Assembly: GCA_017643845.1 (NCBI GenBank)
Contig: JAEPMR010000001.1
Location: 1 to 64,000, forward strand
Reading direction: 5' to 3'
DNA length: 64,000 nt
Source: Marivivens sp.
Lineage (GTDB): Bacteria; Pseudomonadota; Alphaproteobacteria; Rhodobacterales; Rhodobacteraceae
The position numbers were made by a program, and so were the translations under genes. The stretch's first letter is position 1, and every line of letters starts with the position of its first letter. Under the pieces are notes generated by a model. That model saw only the letters and a program-made list of their open reading frames with translations. It was not told the origin of the DNA and did not search any database. This document shows positions 50,183-59,039 of the stretch, piece by piece.

Positions 50183-51181
50183 TCACCCGACGGCGGCAAA
50201 GCTTCGGACAAAACGGATCATGATCGGACCAAGGATCATCAAGAGAAGTGCCGGCATGATGAAGGCCGCGAGGACAGCCGACATTTTCACGGGCAGCTTA
50301 TTGGCCATCTCTTCGGCCTTGGTCTCACGATAGGTCCGCATTTCGTCTGCATATGTGGTAAGAGCCTGGGCCATCGACGTGCCGAACTGCATCGACTGCT
50401 GCACGACATTGGCGAAGGCATGGACCATTTCGACACCGGTTCGCTCGGCCATGCCCCGCATCGCGGAACCACGATCCCGACCAGCGGCGATCTGACGCTG
50501 CACGGTGAGGAACTCATAGGCGATATCCGGCGAGGAGTGTGTCAACTCATTGCCGACACGGGTCATGGCCGCATCAAAACCCAAGCCCGCCTCAAGGGAA
50601 ATCTGCATGAGATCGAGGGCGTTCGGGAAAGACTCCGTAATCCGCTGCTGGCGCTCGGTAATCCGGGAGCTGAGCCAGAGCACCGGCAGATAATATCCAG
50701 TAGCAACAAAAAGACCGAGCAGTTGAAAAACCGCCGAGCGGGACAGCTCCGACAGACCGGCAAGGACCGGGAACGAAAATGCCGGAATCGTACTTATCTG
50801 ATACAACAGAAGGAAAAGCGTGGGGCCGCCGATGCCCAGAACGACACGCACGAGCAGGTAATTGCGCAAGGCGGTAGGCCGCGAAAAACCGGCCTGTTCG
50901 AGTTTGATACGTATGGCGGTGCGCTTTTCAACCTCTCCAGGCATGAAGGACTTCATAAAGCCGCTCGGGTCTGTATCCGCGGCTTTGAGGATACCGAAGT
51001 CCGCCCGCTTTTCGCGATGCGAGATCACCTGTGCCATGCGTTCAGCGGCCGGATTGCGGTCACGATACATGGAGACAAGGCTCCAGAACACCATCAGCAT
51101 TCCAAGGCCGACGCCGATGACGATCAACTCGTTGGTGCTAATGCCAAACTGAAGGGTGAGCCGTTCGAGCCATTCTTGCAT
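50183..51181 (-). CDS. tadC: Tad pilus inner-membrane platform protein TadC
   Basis: A 332-aa polytopic membrane protein of the GspF/T2SSF family, the second platform subunit of the Flp-pilus machine. An N-terminal helix (ELIVIGVGLGMLMVFWSLV) precedes a cytoplasmic segment, two central helices, the T2SSF domain FPNALDLMQISLEAGLGFDAAMTRVGNEL, and a final helix (VLAAFIMPALLLMILGPIMI). It ends the tad operon in this window; no tadD follows. It lies 10 bp after tadB. Confidence 0.92.
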   Translation of the reverse strand: MQEWLERLTLQFGISTNELIVIGVGLGMLMVFWSLVSMYRDRNPAAERMAQVISHREKRADFGILKAADTDPSGFMKSFMPGEVEKRTAIRIKLEQAGFSRPTALRNYLLVRVVLGIGGPTLFLLLYQISTIPAFSFPVLAGLSELSRSAVFQLLGLFVATGYYLPVLWLSSRITERQQRITESFPNALDLMQISLEAGLGFDAAMTRVGNELTHSSPDIAYEFLTVQRQIAAGRDRGSAMRGMAERTGVEMVHAFANVVQQSMQFGTSMAQALTTYADEMRTYRETKAEEMANKLPVKMSAVLAAFIMPALLLMILGPIMIRFVRSFAAVG

Positions 51182-51191
51182 GGGAAACTCC

Positions 51192-52160
51192 TCAGACGCG
51201 GAAATTGACGAGCCGGTTCAGCGTGATTGCGTTCACGACCACAAGAAACACTACGACGGCCATGAGCGGCGCAAAGACGGGATCATCAGACACGCTTGTA
51301 TAGAAATCCGGCGACAAAATAGAGACCGTGGAATAGATCCCGAGCGGAAGGACGGTGAGAATGTAGCCGGAAATCCTGCCCTCGGAGGAGATTGCGCGGA
51401 TCTTGTTCCGCATCGCGATCCGGTTACGGATGACACGGGCAAGAACCGACACGACACGAGCCAAATCACCACCTGTTCCGTATTGAATCCCGATACTGGC
51501 GGACAGGTATTTAACGTCTTCCACATCGACCCTGTCGGCAAATTCGGCAAAGGCATCAGGCAGGTCATCACCAAAACTCACCTGATCAAAGATAATGCCG
51601 AATTCGGTGCCGATCGGGTCCGGCATTTCGTTGGCGACCGAGCCAATAGAGGTGTTGAGCGGATGACCGACTTTGAGGCCGCGCGCCATCAGATCGAGCG
51701 CATCGGGGAGCTGGTGGATCAATTTCAAGCGCCGCTTGTTGCGCATGCGTTTGATGATCAGGATGGGAATCCCGAAGGCCACGACAATGCCCACGAGGGC
51801 AGCTGCCCCGCCACCGATCACAGCCGAAAGGATGATCGCGATGACAATTGCGCCGCCGGTGCATAGCCACAGGAACTGACCAATCCGCATTGCCAGACCT
51901 GCCTGCTGCAAATCCTTTGAAAGGGACCCGACGAGCGGGATCGACAGTCCTCCGCCGGTATTGGTGGGGTTCAGGACTGCGAGCACTTCCTCTGTCGTTG
52001 ATCCTTTGGCCAGCATTTTCAGGCGGCGGCTGCGAGCTTCCTCCCGACCCTCTCGACGGCTGAGAAGCTGGCCTATGCCGGTGACGAGGAAGAACACCCC
52101 GACGGCAAGCCCGATGTAGACGAGATAGACAAGCTCCTGATTTTCCCAGAGCGCTTCCAT
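51192..52160 (-). CDS. tadB: Tad pilus inner-membrane platform protein TadB
   Basis: A 322-aa T2SSF-family membrane protein, partner of TadC. An N-terminal helix (LVYLVYIGLAVGVFFLVTGIG) is followed by paired helices and the domain LPDALDLMARGLKVGHPLNTSIGSVANEM, with YGTGGDLARVVSVLARVIRNR, then two C-terminal helices. The start ATG at 52160 is 3 bp after the tadA stop, indicating tight coupling. Confidence 0.92.
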   Translation of the reverse strand: MEALWENQELVYLVYIGLAVGVFFLVTGIGQLLSRREGREEARSRRLKMLAKGSTTEEVLAVLNPTNTGGGLSIPLVGSLSKDLQQAGLAMRIGQFLWLCTGGAIVIAIILSAVIGGGAAALVGIVVAFGIPILIIKRMRNKRRLKLIHQLPDALDLMARGLKVGHPLNTSIGSVANEMPDPIGTEFGIIFDQVSFGDDLPDAFAEFADRVDVEDVKYLSASIGIQYGTGGDLARVVSVLARVIRNRIAMRNKIRAISSEGRISGYILTVLPLGIYSTVSILSPDFYTSVSDDPVFAPLMAVVVFLVVVNAITLNRLVNFRV

Positions 52161-52163
52161 GGC

Positions 52164-53558
52164 TTATTTTGCTCCCTTGCCATTGAACCCAACGAGCAAG
52201 TCCTCAACGCCAGCCGCAACGAGCGCGTCGTAGGCCTGTGGACGGATGCCCGTCGGGATGAACTCGCCGAGCACGTCTCCGTCCTCCGAAACACCTTTTT
52301 TGCGGAACACGAAGATGTCCTGCATGGTCACGATATCACCTTCCATGCCGGTGATTTCGGAGATGCTCATGACGCGGCGCTTACCATCGGCAAGGCGCGA
52401 CAGTTGCACGACGAAATGCAGGCCCGACGCGATCTGTGCACGCACGGCCGACAGCGGAAGATCCACGCCCATCATGCTGACCATTTGTTCGATCCGGCCC
52501 AGCGCATCGCGGGCGGAATTGGCGTGGACCGTGGTCATCGACCCGTCATGGCCTGTGTTCATGGCCTGAAGCATGTCGAAGGTTTCGGCGCCGCGCACCT
52601 CGCCTACGATGATCCGGTCGGGACGCATCCGCAGAGCGTTGCGCACGAGGTCGCGCTGGCTAACGGCACCGTTCCCGGACGGGTTCGGCGGACGGGTTTC
52701 GAGGCGCACGACATGGGTCTGCTGCATCTGCAATTCGGCGGCATCCTCGATGGTGACGATCCGTTCGCGGTTGCTGATGCTGGCGGACATCGCATTAAGC
52801 ATGGTCGTCTTACCGGAGCCGGTCCCGCCGGAGATGAGAATATTCATCCGAGCTTTCACAAGTCCCTGCAAGAGGCCCGCAGCCTGTTCGGAAAGCGCGC
52901 CCGCCTGGATCAGGCGGTCCATTGTGTAGGGCATCTTTGCAAATTTACGGATCGACATGGACGGACCGTCAATCGCGCAGGGGCGAATGATCGCATTCAC
53001 GCGGCTGCCGTCCTCAAGACGCGCATCGACCCACGGAACGGATTCATCGACACGGCGACCGATACGGGTGACGATCTTGTCGATGATCCGCAGGAGGTGC
53101 TTTTCATCGCGGAACCGGGTCTTGGTCTGTTCGAGGCGCCCTGCCCGCTCGACAAAGACCTGTTTATGACCGTTGACCAAAATATCGTTGATCGTCGGAT
53201 CTGCCAGAAGCGGCTCTAGCGGACCAAGGCCCAGAACCTCGTCCAAGAGTTCATCGACGAGGCGCTGGAAGTCATCCCCTCGGAGAGGTGTTTTCGTATC
53301 TGCCAGCACTTCTCGCGCCAGCGATGTCACTTCACGGCGAAGGTTTTCCGGCTCGATCTTGTCGATCACTGAATAGTTCAGGCGGTCCAGAAGCTCGTCG
53401 TGAAGGCGGCTCTTCAGTTCCAGAAACTTTAACAGCTCGCGGTCTTCGCGCTCGGTCGCGGCGGGTGGCGGAGGATTGGTTGCGAGATTTTCGACAGTCT
53501 TGAGCGCGATAACTTTGTTTTTCTCGCCCGTTCCCTGCTTATTGAATTGCTTGAACAT
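52164..53558 (-). CDS. tadA: Tad pilus secretion ATPase TadA/CpaF
   Basis: A 464-aa hexameric secretion ATPase powering Flp pilus assembly. Walker A is [13 protein letters not shown] near residue 250, the Asp box [14 protein letters not shown] and Walker B region [15 protein letters not shown] follow, and His-box residues lie in [18 protein letters not shown]. The CpaF-type N-terminal domain has [22 protein letters not shown]. It follows the tadZ gene by 3 bp. Confidence 0.95.
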   Translation of the reverse strand: MFKQFNKQGTGEKNKVIALKTVENLATNPPPPAATEREDRELLKFLELKSRLHDELLDRLNYSVIDKIEPENLRREVTSLAREVLADTKTPLRGDDFQRLVDELLDEVLGLGPLEPLLADPTINDILVNGHKQVFVERAGRLEQTKTRFRDEKHLLRIIDKIVTRIGRRVDESVPWVDARLEDGSRVNAIIRPCAIDGPSMSIRKFAKMPYTMDRLIQAGALSEQAAGLLQGLVKARMNILISGGTGSGKTTMLNAMSASISNRERIVTIEDAAELQMQQTHVVRLETRPPNPSGNGAVSQRDLVRNALRMRPDRIIVGEVRGAETFDMLQAMNTGHDGSMTTVHANSARDALGRIEQMVSMMGVDLPLSAVRAQIASGLHFVVQLSRLADGKRRVMSISEITGMEGDIVTMQDIFVFRKKGVSEDGDVLGEFIPTGIRPQAYDALVAAGVEDLLVGFNGKGAK

Positions 53559-53561
53559 GGC

Positions 53562-54785
53562 TTACTCCTTCACGACCTTGGGCTGTTTTTTTGTTTCGTC
53601 GAGCGACTTCTTTGCCGCACGGCCGAGACGGTAGATGGATTTACTGAGCGCAGAGCGACCGGCTGCCTTGGACAACGGCACCCCGTGATCCAGCGCACGA
53701 CCTGCTGCATGCGGATCTTCAGGGAGCCAATGCAGCAGTTGACGCTCCAGCACTTTCTCCGCAGCTTTGTGATGGCTGCGCTTGAACGTGGGTTTTGACT
53801 CGCGGTTCACGACGATCTGGACTTCGAGATCGGTGTTTTCCTCGGTGTAGAAATTGATAAGCCGCCGCGCCTGACGAATGGACGGGACAGACGTATCCGT
53901 CACCATCAGCATCAGATCAGTTTCTTCGATCAACGGCGCCAGCCAATCGACCAAAGCACGCGGCAAATCGAAAATGACGTAGTCGAAGCGGAGCCTCAGG
54001 TTGGCAACGAGAGCCTTCAGCTGTTCCGGCTTGAGGGCGTCCAACGGCGCGAACTGGTCGGGTGCGGTGAGGATCGACAAGCCGGATTCAAGCCTGTGCA
54101 GCGCTTCCTCGACGACAAAGGCATCAGGGATATCACCGTTGACCGCCAATTCGTAGAGCACCTCATTCGGGGGCGCATCGAAGGCCGCTGCAATCGTTCC
54201 GAACTGAATATCAAGATCGACAAGGACCACACGGTTCGGTTCCGTCTTAGAGAAACGTCGTCTGCGGTCCTGCAACTGATCTGCCAGATTTGCGGCGACG
54301 GTGGTGGACCCGATGCCGCCACGCGATTGGGTCACGGTGATGACACGCCCGCGGCGCATGTGCGGGAGCGCCGCGGGGGCGGCATGCGCTGCCGGTGCAG
54401 CGGCACGGGCATAGGACATCAGCTGTTGGTAGAGATCATCGGGTGTAATGCTATCGGGGATAACTTCGGCAACGCCGGCGTTCTTCAGCCGGTAAAGATC
54501 GGTGACTTTCATCGCATCACTGGCGATTGCGACGAGCTTGGCGCTTTTGCCTTCGGCACGCATGCCTGTGATCGCTTTGAGGTCGGCGTCGTTCACGCTG
54601 TCGGCATGAAAGAGGATGATGTCATGGCTTTGCGCAAGCGCGACGCCGGTGCCGTTCACTTTGGAAAGGTGCTCGCTTCGTTTTGTAAGTCGAAGATCCT
54701 TTCGCTTGTCCAGCCCTTCCGCCGCCGCCACCGGACTTCCATCCTGAGGCGCGAGAAGTGCGACTTTGATCGGTTGTTCACTCAT
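53562..54785 (-). CDS. cpaE: Tad pilus localisation protein TadZ/CpaE
   Basis: A 407-aa protein with an N-terminal receiver-like domain (about 1-130), lacking a clear phospho-acceptor context, and a ParA/MinD-like ATPase domain. The P-loop reads QSRGGIGSTTVAANLADQ, so the usual lysines of the MinD-type motif KGGxGK are replaced. That is common in CpaE/TadZ and suggests weak or no ATP hydrolysis. It normally positions the Tad machine at the pole. The ATG at 54785 follows AGGGGGACGTTTAA. Confidence 0.9.
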   Translation of the reverse strand: MSEQPIKVALLAPQDGSPVAAAEGLDKRKDLRLTKRSEHLSKVNGTGVALAQSHDIILFHADSVNDADLKAITGMRAEGKSAKLVAIASDAMKVTDLYRLKNAGVAEVIPDSITPDDLYQQLMSYARAAAPAAHAAPAALPHMRRGRVITVTQSRGGIGSTTVAANLADQLQDRRRRFSKTEPNRVVLVDLDIQFGTIAAAFDAPPNEVLYELAVNGDIPDAFVVEEALHRLESGLSILTAPDQFAPLDALKPEQLKALVANLRLRFDYVIFDLPRALVDWLAPLIEETDLMLMVTDTSVPSIRQARRLINFYTEENTDLEVQIVVNRESKPTFKRSHHKAAEKVLERQLLHWLPEDPHAAGRALDHGVPLSKAAGRSALSKSIYRLGRAAKKSLDETKKQPKVVKE

Positions 54786-54807
54786 TTAAACGTCCCCCTA
54801 AAAACCA

Positions 54808-55449
54808 TTACCCAGCCGTCCCTATCGCCAGATCCTCACCCGGAATTGACGTGCTCATTGCAGGAAACGGGATTGTCGCGCTCCAGCCGCTGGAATCCCC
54901 GCTTCCACTCGCGAGAGCCATCAACCCGCCGAGCGGCGAAATAAATTCGAAATCTATGTTCTGAAGTTCGACCGTGACGATCGGAATATAAGGCCCACCC
55001 AAAAAGCCGAGATTGAGGTCGCTGGAGTAGGTGAACCGGATGTCTGCGATGGTCGCGCTTGTCGGCAACGTCAAGGCCACACGATCCCAGACCTCGGCTG
55101 CGGTCGCGTTGCTCGCGTCGCCCGCGCAGGTGACATCGCCGGGATCCCAGCACACATTTGCCCCTGAACTGCACGACGTTCCGAAGCGGGGCGGAATAAC
55201 GCTCGGATCAAGTATCGGTCTGACGTAGCGGGTCGCCACACCGGGACAGGCAGCGGCGCGGACGGCAGCAATACGCGCGGCATCATACATAGCTTTTTCC
55301 GCCGTCACGATGTGGAAAGCGAGGCGTCCGAAATCAATCAAACCAAAAAAGAGCAGCAGAAAGACCGGAAGCACGAGCCCCAATTCGACAATTGCCGCTC
55401 CGGCCTCCTCCTGCCGGAACCGGCGACCTATATTCACGACGCGGATCAT
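54808..55449 (-). CDS. TadE-like pseudopilin (first copy)
   Basis: A 213-aa TadE-family protein with a pseudopilin-like N-terminus: RFRQEEAGAAIVELGLVLPVFLLLFFGLIDFGRL, where E22-type positioning after G is the expected prepilin-peptidase site. A periplasmic domain of about 170 residues with four cysteines follows. The ATG at 55449 overlaps the next upstream TadE-like stop by 4 bp. Likely a minor component of the Flp pilus base. Confidence 0.88.
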   Translation of the reverse strand: MIRVVNIGRRFRQEEAGAAIVELGLVLPVFLLLFFGLIDFGRLAFHIVTAEKAMYDAARIAAVRAAACPGVATRYVRPILDPSVIPPRFGTSCSSGANVCWDPGDVTCAGDASNATAAEVWDRVALTLPTSATIADIRFTYSSDLNLGFLGGPYIPIVTVELQNIDFEFISPLGGLMALASGSGDSSGWSATIPFPAMSTSIPGEDLAIGTAG

Positions 55450-55955
55450 TGGCCGAACACCCGGCTTTGATCGAAGATCGAGGTTGAAATTGTTCCGGGC
55501 AAAGTCCCACCGCCCAGCGAAATCAGCCCGCCGAATGGCAGGGTCATTGAGACATCCGCGGTCACCTGTGCCACTGTCACAGGCGAGCGCCGGTAGGTTC
55601 CGGTCTCACAGCTATGCGACACCGAGACATTGGTAACCGAAATGCCGGGAATGAAAGGCGAATTGCCGTCGATAGTCAGTTTGATGATGTCCTCGGCCTC
55701 GTCCTGATAGGCGGCGAGCGACGGCGTGGCCCCGCTGCAGGTATCCTGCGGGGCGATGCGGGCGACATAGCGGGCCGCATCACGCACTCCGGCAGCAACA
55801 TTCTGATACCCCCAGAAAATCCGAGCACCCTCAACAGTGACGCCGAACATGATCACCAGAAGTGGAAGTAGGAGCGCGAACTCGACCAGAGCCGCACCGT
55901 CTTCGGAACGGTGGATGCGGCGGGCGCGGTGGCGAGTATGTGTCATAATCCCCAT
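55446..55955 (-). CDS. TadE-like pseudopilin (second copy)
   Basis: A 169-aa TadE-family protein. RSEDGAALVEFALLLPLLVIMFGVTVEGARIFWGYQ is the diagnostic N-terminal helix, then a periplasmic domain with two cysteines. Start choice is between ATG 55955 and ATG 55946; I take 55955, six bases after the upstream stop, with GGTGA as a weak ribosome site. The long frame further upstream is a shadow of the TadG-like gene. Forms a pair with the next gene. Confidence 0.85.
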   Translation of the reverse strand: MGIMTHTRHRARRIHRSEDGAALVEFALLLPLLVIMFGVTVEGARIFWGYQNVAAGVRDAARYVARIAPQDTCSGATPSLAAYQDEAEDIIKLTIDGNSPFIPGISVTNVSVSHSCETGTYRRSPVTVAQVTADVSMTLPFGGLISLGGGTLPGTISTSIFDQSRVFGQ

Positions 55956-55960
55956 CCAGT

Positions 55961-57448
55961 TCACCGATAAAGCTGCACAATGTCGTGGAATACGCCACCG
56001 CCGGTACCGCCGCCCTGACTGGCCGATCCGACGACTTCGGCCCAAATGTCGAGTGTGGGAGGGGAATTGCCATCGGTGCCGACCGGCTCGGTCAGGAACA
56101 GTTCGAAGAACTCCTCCACTGGCACATTATTCGTGGCACCGCTGACCGGATTTTCGACACAATCGACTCCTGCGGCGAAAACAATACGGCGCTTTGGGTT
56201 GGTCGATTGCTGGTTCGAGCATTGTGGACGGCCAGTCTCCGAAAGGCCCGCAGGAAGAATTCGCGTGGAACTGGATGCGCCTCCAGCAGCCGCGATTTCA
56301 GCGAGGTAGTATTCGTAGCGCGTGGCATCAGCATCCACGACGGGAGCGGTCGGGTTTCCAAGGGCATCGGGTGGATAATTCACCGCCTCGTAATTGACCC
56401 GACCCGCGGCCCAATCGCCGTCGCCGATGCGGTTGCCGTGGGCGCAAGTCCCAAGTGCAAAACACGCATCACGCGGCAGGCCGACCGTATCAGGGGACGG
56501 TTGCTCATTGCCTGCGATGCAAAAGCCGCCTCCGTTCGGGACGACGCCCTTGATCACGTTCGGAGCAGGCGCGTAGTCGGGATTGTTTTTTTCTGATTGA
56601 AGTGACGTCCGGTAGATATCGAAACGCACATTGAAAGCGACGTCTGCCAGGCCTGTTTTCTGACCAGGCTCTGTGTTGATCCCACGCTGAGGGACACATT
56701 GGGTGATCGAGTTTTGCACGGCGAGCAGGCAAGTGAACTGATTGGAACCGGTCAAACCTGCACAGGGGCCGGCCTGATCAATCGCCAATGAGCTTGGGTC
56801 AACGAAACCAAAATCCCCCGGACCCCAAGCCGCGCCCTGCCCGCCAGAGCGAAGGAGAAGCATGTCTCCTATGTTTGCATCTGCACTGTAGCCGCCTGTT
56901 GGCAAACAGAACATCAAGGGCGTCACATCACAAGCATAGGACGTAAATCCAGCAACCGCGCTCGCGGACACAACCGGATCGGTGCTGGCCTGACCCAGAA
57001 GGCTCTTCATTGCTGCTGCGAAGGTGAGGCCAACGGTCGTTTGCATGGTCGTGGCAAGCACATAGGCGGCCTCTTCGGGGTCCGTGGTAAAAGCGGTCAA
57101 CGGATCGTTATCATCTGCAGGCAGGTCCGTTAGAAAGGCCAGTGTATAGTCCGTCGCGCCGAACAGGGTGTCGTCGCCGTCGCCGAAGCGCTTTTCGTCT
57201 GCGATCATGTTGGCGGCGGCGGCATGTGCGCGGGTGATGGCATCCGCGCCACCGTCCAGCTCGCCCGCGGCGGCCAGTGCGATGTTATCGGCATAGGCTT
57301 GCATATCTGTCTGGGTGACACCCACACGACCGAGATCAAAGGACAGGGCAATCAGCCCGATTAGAATCGCGAAGGTAAAGGCGACAAAGACGATCAACGC
57401 ACCGTCTTCGGCTGCCGCCAGTTCCCTTATGTCGCGGTGATGTCCCAT
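55961..57448 (-). CDS. TadG-like pilus assembly protein
   Basis: A 495-aa protein with the Tad/TadG N-terminal helix AAEDGALIVFVAFTFAILIGLIALSFDLGRV and a large periplasmic part. The part after the helix has VTQTDMQAYADNIALAAAGELDGG, the signature of the TadG/Flp-associated group. Many cysteines (more than ten) suggest disulfides in the periplasm. I do not see a MIDAS motif of a vWA domain. The ATG at 57448 lies 33 bp after cpaB. Confidence 0.82.
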   Translation of the reverse strand: MGHHRDIRELAAAEDGALIVFVAFTFAILIGLIALSFDLGRVGVTQTDMQAYADNIALAAAGELDGGADAITRAHAAAANMIADEKRFGDGDDTLFGATDYTLAFLTDLPADDNDPLTAFTTDPEEAAYVLATTMQTTVGLTFAAAMKSLLGQASTDPVVSASAVAGFTSYACDVTPLMFCLPTGGYSADANIGDMLLLRSGGQGAAWGPGDFGFVDPSSLAIDQAGPCAGLTGSNQFTCLLAVQNSITQCVPQRGINTEPGQKTGLADVAFNVRFDIYRTSLQSEKNNPDYAPAPNVIKGVVPNGGGFCIAGNEQPSPDTVGLPRDACFALGTCAHGNRIGDGDWAAGRVNYEAVNYPPDALGNPTAPVVDADATRYEYYLAEIAAAGGASSSTRILPAGLSETGRPQCSNQQSTNPKRRIVFAAGVDCVENPVSGATNNVPVEEFFELFLTEPVGTDGNSPPTLDIWAEVVGSASQGGGTGGGVFHDIVQLYR

Positions 57449-57481
57449 GATATGCTACGCCAGTCCTTTTCAACGTTCGCC

Positions 57482-58285
57482 TCAGTTGTTTTCCTGCACG
57501 GTGACCTGTGTGCCGCGACGGATGACGATCGTTGGCGGGCGTTCGGCCTCTTCGACGGGCGAGAGATCCTGCAGCACGTCGCTCAGGCGTGTGGATTGCA
57601 GCGGGCCGTCTTCTGAAGTGGCGAAATTTCGCAAGGTGAGGCTCAGACGTCCGGCCTGCTGGGCAAGCGCGAGGGTCTGGCTCTGTTCAGGCGAGACATC
57701 GACCGTGACTGTGCGGGCGATTTCGGGTGTGTCGGATTGCTCGTCTGATTTCTGATCGACACCGATCACGCGGATGTTCTGCATGATGGTCACCGCGCGG
57801 AGGTCAGAGCCGCGGCCCTGTGTGAGAACCACGTCTACATAGTCGCCCGGGGTCACGAACCCACCCACGGCTGTTTCCGCGTTGACACGGATCGCCATGG
57901 CGCGGCGGTTCGGGCCGAGCGTCTGAACGATGGTGATTTTCTCGCCGTAATCCGAGACCTTGCCCGCAAGGATAAGCTCGCCCTGCGAGATCGCGCGGCG
58001 GGCGCGGCGGGGATCATCACCGCCCTGCGGCAAAAGGGATGCATAATCCGAGAATATTCCGTCCGGCACGGAATCTGCCGGCCATTTGATCGTTGTGAGC
58101 ATATGTGCCTCAATCGCCTGACCGAAGGCGATATCACGGGAGGCAACGACGACCTCGATCACCTGCGCCTCTTCGGTAAGGGCAGGTTGCGCGGTCTGGT
58201 TTTCGACGAAATCCCGCGCCATATAGGCCGACCCACCTGCGATCCCGAGGCCGATGATTGCCGTCATGAGGGAGGTCATATTCAT
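57482..58285 (-). CDS. cpaB: Flp pilus assembly protein CpaB/RcpC
   Basis: A 267-aa protein with one N-terminal helix (LMTAIIGLGIAGGSAYMARDFV), an SAF domain (VVASRDIAFGQAIEAHMLTTIKWPAD) and a RcpC-type domain (GDYVDVVLTQGRGSDLRAVTIMQNIRVIGVD). It connects the machine with the outer-membrane secretin in other Tad systems. It is normally followed by the secretin gene rcpA/cpaC; here the next gene is TadG-like, so the secretin is missing from its usual position. Confidence 0.92.
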   Translation of the reverse strand: MNMTSLMTAIIGLGIAGGSAYMARDFVENQTAQPALTEEAQVIEVVVASRDIAFGQAIEAHMLTTIKWPADSVPDGIFSDYASLLPQGGDDPRRARRAISQGELILAGKVSDYGEKITIVQTLGPNRRAMAIRVNAETAVGGFVTPGDYVDVVLTQGRGSDLRAVTIMQNIRVIGVDQKSDEQSDTPEIARTVTVDVSPEQSQTLALAQQAGRLSLTLRNFATSEDGPLQSTRLSDVLQDLSPVEEAERPPTIVIRRGTQVTVQENN

Positions 58286-58390
58286 GGGAGTTTCCTGTGT
58301 GTCCTAACAATCAGCTCCAGCACAATTTCAATAGATTGCCCAATCGGCGACAATTGAAACTCGCGGAGTCTAGTTTTGAATAAGGCGGGT

Positions 58391-58406
58391 GGGGGCAACT
58401 GCCCCC
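58391..58406. other. GC hairpin between flp and cpaB
   Basis: GGGGGC-AACT-GCCCCC, a 6-bp perfect stem in the 224-bp gap between flp and cpaB. No T-tract follows on the minus strand, so it is not a classical terminator. It may stabilise the abundant pilin mRNA. Confidence 0.4.
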
Positions 58407-58509
58407 CCCCAAGTCTAGATCGTCGATGAAGCCAATCCTGGAAAGTGTTTACCCCTCCAACTTTGATTACAAATCGAGATGTGGCTCCGCCAAACGACCA
58501 TAAAGGTAT

Positions 58510-58692
58510 CTATGATGCTTGCAGCATCGCGAGTGCACTACTGAAAATTGAACTAACCTCACCTCCAATTGCCCCGATCGTTACGGTACCAATCGCGATC
58601 ACAATCAAAAGTGCCACGCCGTACTCGACGATCGTTGCACCGCTCTCATCGCGGCGGAAACGGCTCATCATTTTCACAATTTGAGTTTTCAT
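58510..58692 (-). CDS. flp: Flp/Fap-type IVb pilin
   Basis: A 60-aa major pilin precursor. MKTQIVKMMSRFRRDESGATIVEYGVALLIVIAIG shows the prepilin-peptidase site after Gly18 and the conserved Glu and Tyr (VEYG) of Flp pilins, then a short C-terminal tail. The ATG at 58692 follows AGGAGCTTTATA. Separate from cpaB by a 224-bp gap, as usual for a highly expressed pilin with its own promoter. Confidence 0.95.
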   Translation of the reverse strand: MKTQIVKMMSRFRRDESGATIVEYGVALLIVIAIGTVTIGAIGGEVSSIFSSALAMLQAS

Positions 58693-59039
58693 TATAAAGC
58701 TCCTGTTCGCTTTTACGCGCCGCGATGTGCGGCGCTCCCAACCGCCGAAAAGAGCAGGCTCTTTCTCAGCTTGGGTCCAATTTACGGACGGGAATCACAA
58801 AAGGCGTCGTTCAAATAGAGGAGATATGCACTCATAGGTTGTATTTCTTGCAGGGTCAGATTTCGTTTACCTAATGTTAGGAAATGGAGATCAGACTGGG
58901 CACCACCGGCCAAACGATCGTAAGTCACTGTAAAACAGTGATTTTAACGCCGTCAGTGAAAAACCTTGAGCGAATGACCAGTGGAAAACACCCATCGGGT
59001 AGAATCACCTGCATGGTCGCGCTCGATTCGCTAGGTGGC
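58693..59039. promoter_or_regulatory. Upstream region of flp
   Basis: 347 bp without a gene between flp and the ROK gene, both on the minus strand. It holds two inverted repeats: CCTAA-TG-TTAGG (58870-58881) and TCACTG-TAAAA-CAGTGA (58925-58941), the latter followed by TTTT on the plus strand. One could be an operator for flp and the other a terminator for the ROK gene, but neither is certain. Confidence 0.4.

Noticed and set aside
50172-50184. Terminator after tadC
   Set aside because: Only a 5-bp stem overlapping the stop codon, with a broken T-tract; too weak to annotate on its own.
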